Shown here piece after piece: positions 8,201 to 12,062 of a stretch of DNA of 12,062 bases; within the stretch, counting starts at the first letter, position 1; each line of letters begins with the position of its first letter. Position numbers and translations under genes: made by a program. The stretch spans positions 1-12,062 of the forward strand of contig JAKAGC010000054.1 of the NCBI GenBank assembly GCA_021817755.1. Reading direction: 5' to 3'. A model generated the notes under the pieces. The model did not search any database, was not told where the DNA came from, and worked only from the letters and a program-made list of their open reading frames with translations. The stretch is from Acidobacteriota bacterium. GTDB taxonomy: Bacteria > Acidobacteriota > Aminicenantia > UBA2199.

Positions 8201-9347
8201 GGTTAAATACAGTTACTTTCCCATTTTCGAGTCGGTTAACGCCACCGCCTTCAGTTCCAAGATAAATAATACCTCCTGGTTCGGTAACTATGGGAAAAAC
8301 CATATCGTTGGATAGTCCTGATTTTAAATCCAACATCATAAATTTTCGATCTTTCAAACAATTCAATCCACCACCATCAGTACCTATCCAGAGAGTTCCC
8401 TCTACATCTTCTTTTATATCGAACACGACATCACGAGTTAACCCTTGGGGGGAAGCATATTGACTTACTTCACCGTCTTTATAGCGAAAAATTCCCCTCC
8501 CTTGCGTACCAATCCATAAAACGTGGTGGTGATCTTCATATAATACATTAACATCTAATGTTTCAAATCTCTCAATTTTGCCTCCCTCTAAAGGAATCCA
8601 TCTTCCATTGGCATAGTGAAATACTCCGGCAGTATCGGTGCCAATCCAGAGGTTGCCTTTACTATCTTCTATAATAGCGGAAATCTGTAAAGAAGGTAAT
8701 CCGTTGGAGGTATTATAAGTTGTAAAATTACCTTTGTCATAAACGATTAAACCTGCCCCATTGGTTCCGATTCGGATTGTACCGTTACGGTCCTGGTTTA
8801 AGGCAACAATATCATATGTATTCAATTTTCCGGGAAGGGTAAGGTGCGTAATATAATTATCGCGAATAATATCAACTCCTCCTGGGCGTGTACCAATCCA
8901 CATCGAACCATCCCTGTGGGATAAAAGTGCTCCGATATTGTTTCCGGATAATCTATTTTTTGTATTGAAATTTTTAAAATTGCCATTCCTATATGCAATA
9001 ATACCTCCGCCATCTGTTCCTATCCAGAGAGTACCTTGATTATCCTCTTCCAATTTGGTAATGTATCCACGTAGAATCTCGGGAACCACATAAGAATCGA
9101 AAACTTCAAAATCCATCCCGTTAAAACGAACGAGACCTTCTTGAGTCCCAAGCCATAGATATCCATCACGGGTTTGGCAGATGCACATGATAGAATTCTG
9201 AGGAAGCCCATCACTAAAATCCCAATTCTCATGAATATATGAATTCAGAGGCTGATTGGAACGAAGTGCAAATAGAAAATTTCCACTTATCCCAAAAACG
9301 ATTATAATTAGTATAAAAATACAATTAAGAAATAATTTTTTTAACAT
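5238..9347 (-). CDS. Hybrid histidine kinase with periplasmic two-propeller sensor, Y_Y_Y domain and two receiver domains
   Basis: A 1369-residue membrane sensor kinase. Order from the ATG: signal peptide/membrane anchor (1-27); about 13 reg_prop repeats of the LWIGTDGGG type (about 37-640), enough for two seven-bladed propellers; Y_Y_Y domain (about 683-757); membrane helix (about 762-779); coiled coil (790-835); HisKA with the phospho-accepting His849 in MSHEIRTP; HATPase with Asn962/Asn966, DTGIGIP (998-1004) and GGTGLGL (1027-1033); REC1 (Asp1139, Lys1191); REC2 (Asp1252, Asp1297, Thr1326, Lys1348). The sensor layout matches Bacteroides hybrid two-component systems that sense glycans, but here there is no AraC-type output and no HPt domain, so the partner and ligand are unknown. 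The ATG lies 16 bp after the upstream kinase stop and gives a normal signal peptide, but has no SD. A TTG at 9386, overlapping the upstream gene, is the alternative. It is a tandem paralogue of that gene. Confidence 0.92.
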   Translation of the reverse strand: MLKKLFLNCIFILIIIVFGISGNFLFALRSNQPLNSYIHENWDFSDGLPQNSIMCICQTRDGYLWLGTQEGLVRFNGMDFEVFDSYVVPEILRGYITKLEEDNQGTLWIGTDGGGIIAYRNGNFKNFNTKNRLSGNNIGALLSHRDGSMWIGTRPGGVDIIRDNYITHLTLPGKLNTYDIVALNQDRNGTIRIGTNGAGLIVYDKGNFTTYNTSNGLPSLQISAIIEDSKGNLWIGTDTAGVFHYANGRWIPLEGGKIERFETLDVNVLYEDHHHVLWIGTQGRGIFRYKDGEVSQYASPQGLTRDVVFDIKEDVEGTLWIGTDGGGLNCLKDRKFMMLDLKSGLSNDMVFPIVTEPGGIIYLGTEGGGVNRLENGKVTVFNHKNSQLSDDKIFSLCKDRNRGLWIGTYGGGINLLKDGKITVYDTHNGLSSNFIWSLFLDSDDVLWIGTDGGGLNRLEKGTFSVYNTRNGLSSNRVSYILEDSKKNLWICTKGGGLNLIRDRHIVDFPGRTSLTTHQLLCIYEDHYGTLWIGSGDNGLHRYKNGYFSPITKKNGLFDNVVFQILEDSFGYFWMSCNKGIFRVSRKELEDFCDGRITRVQSVSYGVEDGMNNVECNGSAQPPGCISPEGNLLFPSIGGVVVIDPKTLWENKRIPPVKIERVTFDSKPQDILSIIKMGPGNRSVEIQYAALTFIDSNRVKYRYRLENFNEDWVEVDNRRTAYFTNLPPDTYRFVVQAQTKDGTWNTQGASIEFTLEPFFYQTWWFYAICIAAIISFAYLYNRLRLRRLRKREIELEELVDKRTDEIKHANEELNLLLDTLKKATEIARLEREAADSANLAKSEFLARMSHEIRTPMNSMIGFTEMMMDTDLSDEQIDYIRTIYYSGETLLSIIDDILDFSKIEAGKLTLEPTDFDPVLVAYDVCELMIPRIGEKPLEVLCGISPKIPSYIFQDAGKFRQVLMNLMGNAVKFTQEGQIELSMDLQDEESDQFVLSVTVRDTGIGIPKQKQDAIFEAFQQADGSVTRKYGGTGLGLPICKQIARYMEGDIKVESTPGKGSTFYFTALVRRSIKEHSERASILRISGKQILIVDDNPRQLEILEALFKPYGAEACLQSDPDEALRLVKMKVSEGRPFDLGIIDIFMPHVDGYRLASQIRKSVSPGLSFPLLALCGSTAYHCRTFREMGFTNSITKPIHGYKLLKLVDKLLSAEKKDKNLETIAFLENNLPPSVPLPDEKQSSQTAQSNPVILLAEDNLVNQKLIIRMLNKAGYQVDVADNGRECVERFSQNSGKYDLIFMDVQMPEMDGWEATRELRRRGFSRIPIVAMTAANMKGDCEKCFEVGMDDYVSKPVRKEIVIDMINKWVIERTKS
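7617..9160 (-). repeat. Coding repeats: propeller (reg_prop) blades of the full-length kinase
   Basis: About 13 repeats of 40-50 codons, each with an L-W-I-G-T-x-G-G-G core. At the DNA level this gives recurring blocks such as CCAATCCA or CCTATCCA followed by A-rich sequence on the plus strand (around 7753, 8007, 8137, 8507, 8641, 9019). Several cores deviate: LWICT, IRIGT, IYLGT and the last blade FWMSC. The repeats are protein-domain repeats inside one gene and not a mobile or CRISPR element. Confidence 0.85.
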
Positions 9348-9363
9348 TTTAGTTTTTTTATTA

Positions 9364-11985
9364 TCATAAAGTATTTCTTGTTCCAAGCACCCATTTCTGA
9401 ATCATCTCAAATACTATTTCACGTTTAATGGGCTTTGCTATATAATCATTCATACCTGCTTCCAAGCATTTTTCAAGGTCACCTTTCATACTTTCAGCGG
9501 TCATTGCTATTATTGGGACACGTTCAAATCCTTTCTTTCGTATTTCACGGGTGGCCTGTCTTCCATCCATTTCGGGCATCTGGATATCCATAAAAATCAA
9601 ATCGAAGCAATCTGAGTTTAATGTATAATATTGCACGGCTTCGATCCCATTATTGACGACTTCAACCTGGTATCCTGCTTTGGTTAACATATTCATGGCT
9701 AATTTCTGATTGATGAGATTATCCTCGACAAGTAAAATTCTAATGGAATGTTTGGCATCTTCTATCAATGAATATTGGGTTACAACCGATTTTTCTCCAA
9801 CTAATTTTTGAGGTTCTGTCTTTAACCCATGGGTCAATAAGGATTGAAGCATTCCGATTAATTTTTCTTGGGGGACTGGTTTGGGGAGAAAACCATTAAA
9901 ACCGGATTCCCTATAAGACCGGAATTGTTTAAATGAAAAAGATGAAAGCGCGAGCAAAGGAACTTCCGAAAGTGGGCTGTTTTGCGCCCTGATTTGGGTA
10001 GCCAATTCATAACCGTTCATATTGGGCATATGGATATCCAGAATACAGATATCGATGGTTTTCCCATTCTTGTATTCATCAATTAAAAAACGAAATGTAT
10101 CTATACCTGAGGTAAAAGTAATGATGTCCATTTTGTGAACTTTCAACTGGTGTTCAAGTATCTGAAGATGGGTAATATTATCGTCTGCTAATACTACTCG
10201 TTTTCCTACGAGTTGGGATATAGGAGTTTTGGTTTTGATGAGTTTATCGGATTTTTCTACCCACGCGGTAAAATGAAAAGTACTTCCAGTTCCGGGTTGG
10301 CTGTCAACATCAATATCACCGTCCATATGCTGTGCAATTTCCCTGCATATTGCCAATCCCAAACCGGTGCCTCCGAACCTGCGTGTAACTGTTCCATCGG
10401 CCTGTTGAAATGCATCAAAAATCAGATCTTTTTTTTCAGGGGGAATACCGATACCTGTATCACGAACACTGCAATGTAGTAATAATCGATTCCCTTCTTC
10501 TTTTTCAACATCAATCGAAAGTTCGATTTCACCTTCATGTGTAAATTTTGCTGCATTTCCCAATAAATTCATTAATACCTGGCGAAACCGTCCTGCATCC
10601 TGTCTGACCATACCAGGAACATTATCTCCGACACGACAGAGCACTTCAATGGGTTTATTGGAAATACGAGGGACAATCAATTCGCAAACATCAAAAGCCA
10701 TTATTTCAGGATCAAAATCAATAGCTTCAAAAGATAATTTGCCGGCTTCAATTTTCGAAAAATCAAGAATATCATCAATCAATAATATTAACGCTTCTCC
10801 GCTATTCCCAATTGCTCGAGCATATTCGAGTTGCTCATCTTTTAAATCGGTTTCCATGAGCATCTGAGAGAATCCGATAACACTGTTCATTGGAGTACGA
10901 ATTTCATGGCTCATCCGGGCAAGAAATTCACTTTTGGCCTGATTGGCTTCGGTTGCAATTTCCCTTTCTCTGCGTGCGATTTCGGTAGCTTCACGTAACT
11001 CTTTTAAAAGATTCTCCAATTCCTGGTTAGCTGATTTTAACTGGTCCGTACGCTGATTAACAAGGATTTCCAGTTCCATTTTTCGATTTCTTAATTGCTG
11101 CACACGCCATCGATAACCGCCAAACACAATGAAAACAACAGAGATAATGCTTATTAAAAAAAACCACCAGGTCTCATAAAAAAAAGGCTCGATAGAAAAA
11201 TCAAAAGAAGCGCCTTTTTCGTTCCAAACACCTGCGTTACTGCATGCTTTAACAGTAAACCGGTAATCTCCGGGAGCGAGGTTCATATAATAAGCTGCTC
11301 TTGAATTCCCGGCGTCTACCCAATCTTTATCCTGGTTTTCCAATTTATATCGAAACTTTAAACGATCGGGATCAGCAAAATTCAAACCGGTAAAATGAAA
11401 TTGAAATGTTTTACTACCGGGAGCTAATTTTAAATAGCGTACGCGATTCATTTCCTTAAAATCGACAATGACTTTCTCAATTACTACCGGAGGAGGTTGA
11501 TTATTTACTTTCACTTTATGTGGATCGATAATTACAATTCCTTCAAGAGTGGGAAACCATAATTGATCATTTTTCAGTTTAATTCCAGCAGGCTGACACC
11601 CTCCATTGCATTCAAGTGTTTTCATACCTTCGGATTTTCCAAAATTGGTACTGGTTACGAATGAGATTTTCCCTGCAACAAAATCTCGAAGCTCCTTACT
11701 GGAAACACGGAAGATTCCTTTATTACAACTCATCCAGGAATACCCCAAATTATCTTCCAACATACGGTATACAAGATTATTATATAAACCGTCATTGACG
11801 GATATGTTTTTAAATATACCTTTATTATAACAAATAATCCCATTACCTGTACCCATCCAGAGGACACCATCCGAATCTTCAGAGATACTCATCACAAGAT
11901 TACTATTAAAGCCTTTTTCTTTATTGAAAACAAATACATGATTATCTTTAATAAGGTATTTGCTTCTTCTGGTTCCATTCCTCAT
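9364..11985 (-). CDS. Hybrid histidine kinase lacking most of its sensor (5'-truncated paralogue), REC-REC
   Basis: An 873-residue paralogue of the next kinase. Order: about two propeller-like repeats only (1-95, with VLWMGTGNG and [10 protein letters not shown]), Y_Y_Y domain (about 195-266), membrane helix (about 273-291), coiled coil (295-345), HisKA with His360 in MSHEIRTP, HATPase with Asn473/Asn477, DTGIGIP (509-515) and GGTGLGL (538-544), REC1 (Asp650, Lys702), REC2 (Asp755, Asp800, Thr829, Lys851). Every kinase and REC2 catalytic residue is kept, so the enzymatic half looks intact. There is no signal peptide and no remaining propeller, so the N-terminal part would probably not reach the periplasm. 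A TAA in frame at 11998-12000 blocks any upstream extension, and the only SD-like bases (AAGG, about 10 nt from the ATG) are weak. It may be a degrading pseudogene, a cytoplasm-facing variant, or the remnant of a rearrangement. The stop lies 16 bp before the next kinase's ATG. Confidence 0.85.
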   Translation of the reverse strand: MRNGTRRSKYLIKDNHVFVFNKEKGFNSNLVMSISEDSDGVLWMGTGNGIICYNKGIFKNISVNDGLYNNLVYRMLEDNLGYSWMSCNKGIFRVSSKELRDFVAGKISFVTSTNFGKSEGMKTLECNGGCQPAGIKLKNDQLWFPTLEGIVIIDPHKVKVNNQPPPVVIEKVIVDFKEMNRVRYLKLAPGSKTFQFHFTGLNFADPDRLKFRYKLENQDKDWVDAGNSRAAYYMNLAPGDYRFTVKACSNAGVWNEKGASFDFSIEPFFYETWWFFLISIISVVFIVFGGYRWRVQQLRNRKMELEILVNQRTDQLKSANQELENLLKELREATEIARREREIATEANQAKSEFLARMSHEIRTPMNSVIGFSQMLMETDLKDEQLEYARAIGNSGEALILLIDDILDFSKIEAGKLSFEAIDFDPEIMAFDVCELIVPRISNKPIEVLCRVGDNVPGMVRQDAGRFRQVLMNLLGNAAKFTHEGEIELSIDVEKEEGNRLLLHCSVRDTGIGIPPEKKDLIFDAFQQADGTVTRRFGGTGLGLAICREIAQHMDGDIDVDSQPGTGSTFHFTAWVEKSDKLIKTKTPISQLVGKRVVLADDNITHLQILEHQLKVHKMDIITFTSGIDTFRFLIDEYKNGKTIDICILDIHMPNMNGYELATQIRAQNSPLSEVPLLALSSFSFKQFRSYRESGFNGFLPKPVPQEKLIGMLQSLLTHGLKTEPQKLVGEKSVVTQYSLIEDAKHSIRILLVEDNLINQKLAMNMLTKAGYQVEVVNNGIEAVQYYTLNSDCFDLIFMDIQMPEMDGRQATREIRKKGFERVPIIAMTAESMKGDLEKCLEAGMNDYIAKPIKREIVFEMIQKWVLGTRNTL

Positions 11986-12062
11986 ATTAGTGAAGCCTTA
12001 GATGTTGAGGAACGAAAAAAGTTAATCGAAGGTGCAACTGGAGTTAGGATTAAGAATCATTC
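11986..12062 (+). other. Possible plus-strand coding fragment running off the window edge
   Basis: The frame starting at 11986 is open to the edge and reads [12 protein letters not shown] then LIEGATGVRIKNH. This is a charged, helix-prone sequence that looks more like real protein than the minus-strand frames here, which carry stops. The same frame stays open leftwards through an ATG at 11938, but that part is antisense to the kinase gene and no SD is seen. I do not recognise the family. It may be the inner part of a gene, perhaps a transposase or other element, whose 5' end was lost, or simply chance. Confidence 0.25.

Noticed and set aside
7617..9160. Regular DNA periodicity that could be mistaken for a CRISPR or tandem-repeat array
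   Set aside because: The spacing follows protein propeller blades (40-50 codons), the repeats are divergent at the DNA level, and the frame is open throughout.

Overview
The window is AT-rich bacterial chromosome with dense coding. It looks like a Gram-negative, environmental lineage: it has an outer-membrane-associated DUF5916-type C-terminus, a secreted M48/TPR protease, a sigma/zinc-finger anti-sigma pair, and large periplasmic-propeller hybrid histidine kinases. This gene style is common in Acidobacteriota/Candidatus Aminicenantes-like and Bacteroidota-like genomes. That placement is an inference from gene content; no rRNA or other phylogenetic marker is present.

Layout. Positions 1-213 (+) hold the C-terminal end of a protein resembling the DUF5916 family. 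A 159-bp gap with a good sigma-70-like promoter leads to a complete cytoplasmic type I asparaginase (373-1371, +). The rest of the genes run on the minus strand and converge on the asparaginase gene. Read in their own direction from the right edge they are: a hybrid histidine kinase that lacks most of its sensor domain (9364-11985); a full-length paralogue with a signal peptide, about 13 propeller repeats, Y_Y_Y domain, membrane segment, HisKA, HATPase and two receivers (5238-9347); a 154-bp regulatory gap with tandem -10 elements and long A/T tracts; a sigma factor (4223-5068); its overlapping membrane-bound zinc-finger anti-sigma factor (3364-4248); and a secreted M48 metalloprotease with TPR repeats (1429-3345).

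How the genes may work together. The sigma, anti-sigma and protease genes overlap or are spaced by only 18 bp, so they form one likely operon. An attractive reading is an envelope-response module: a sigma factor held by a transmembrane ZAS-type anti-sigma with a large outer domain, co-made with a BepA-like protease/chaperone. The two kinases are tandem paralogues. Both end in REC-REC and neither has a DNA-binding output or an HPt domain, so their phosphoryl target must be encoded elsewhere.

The oddest spot is the right edge. The 873-aa kinase loses propeller homology at about position 11976 and has an in-frame stop just upstream (11998-12000). The last ~77 bases instead read as an open plus-strand frame. 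This suggests a truncation or rearrangement breakpoint near 11970-12000.
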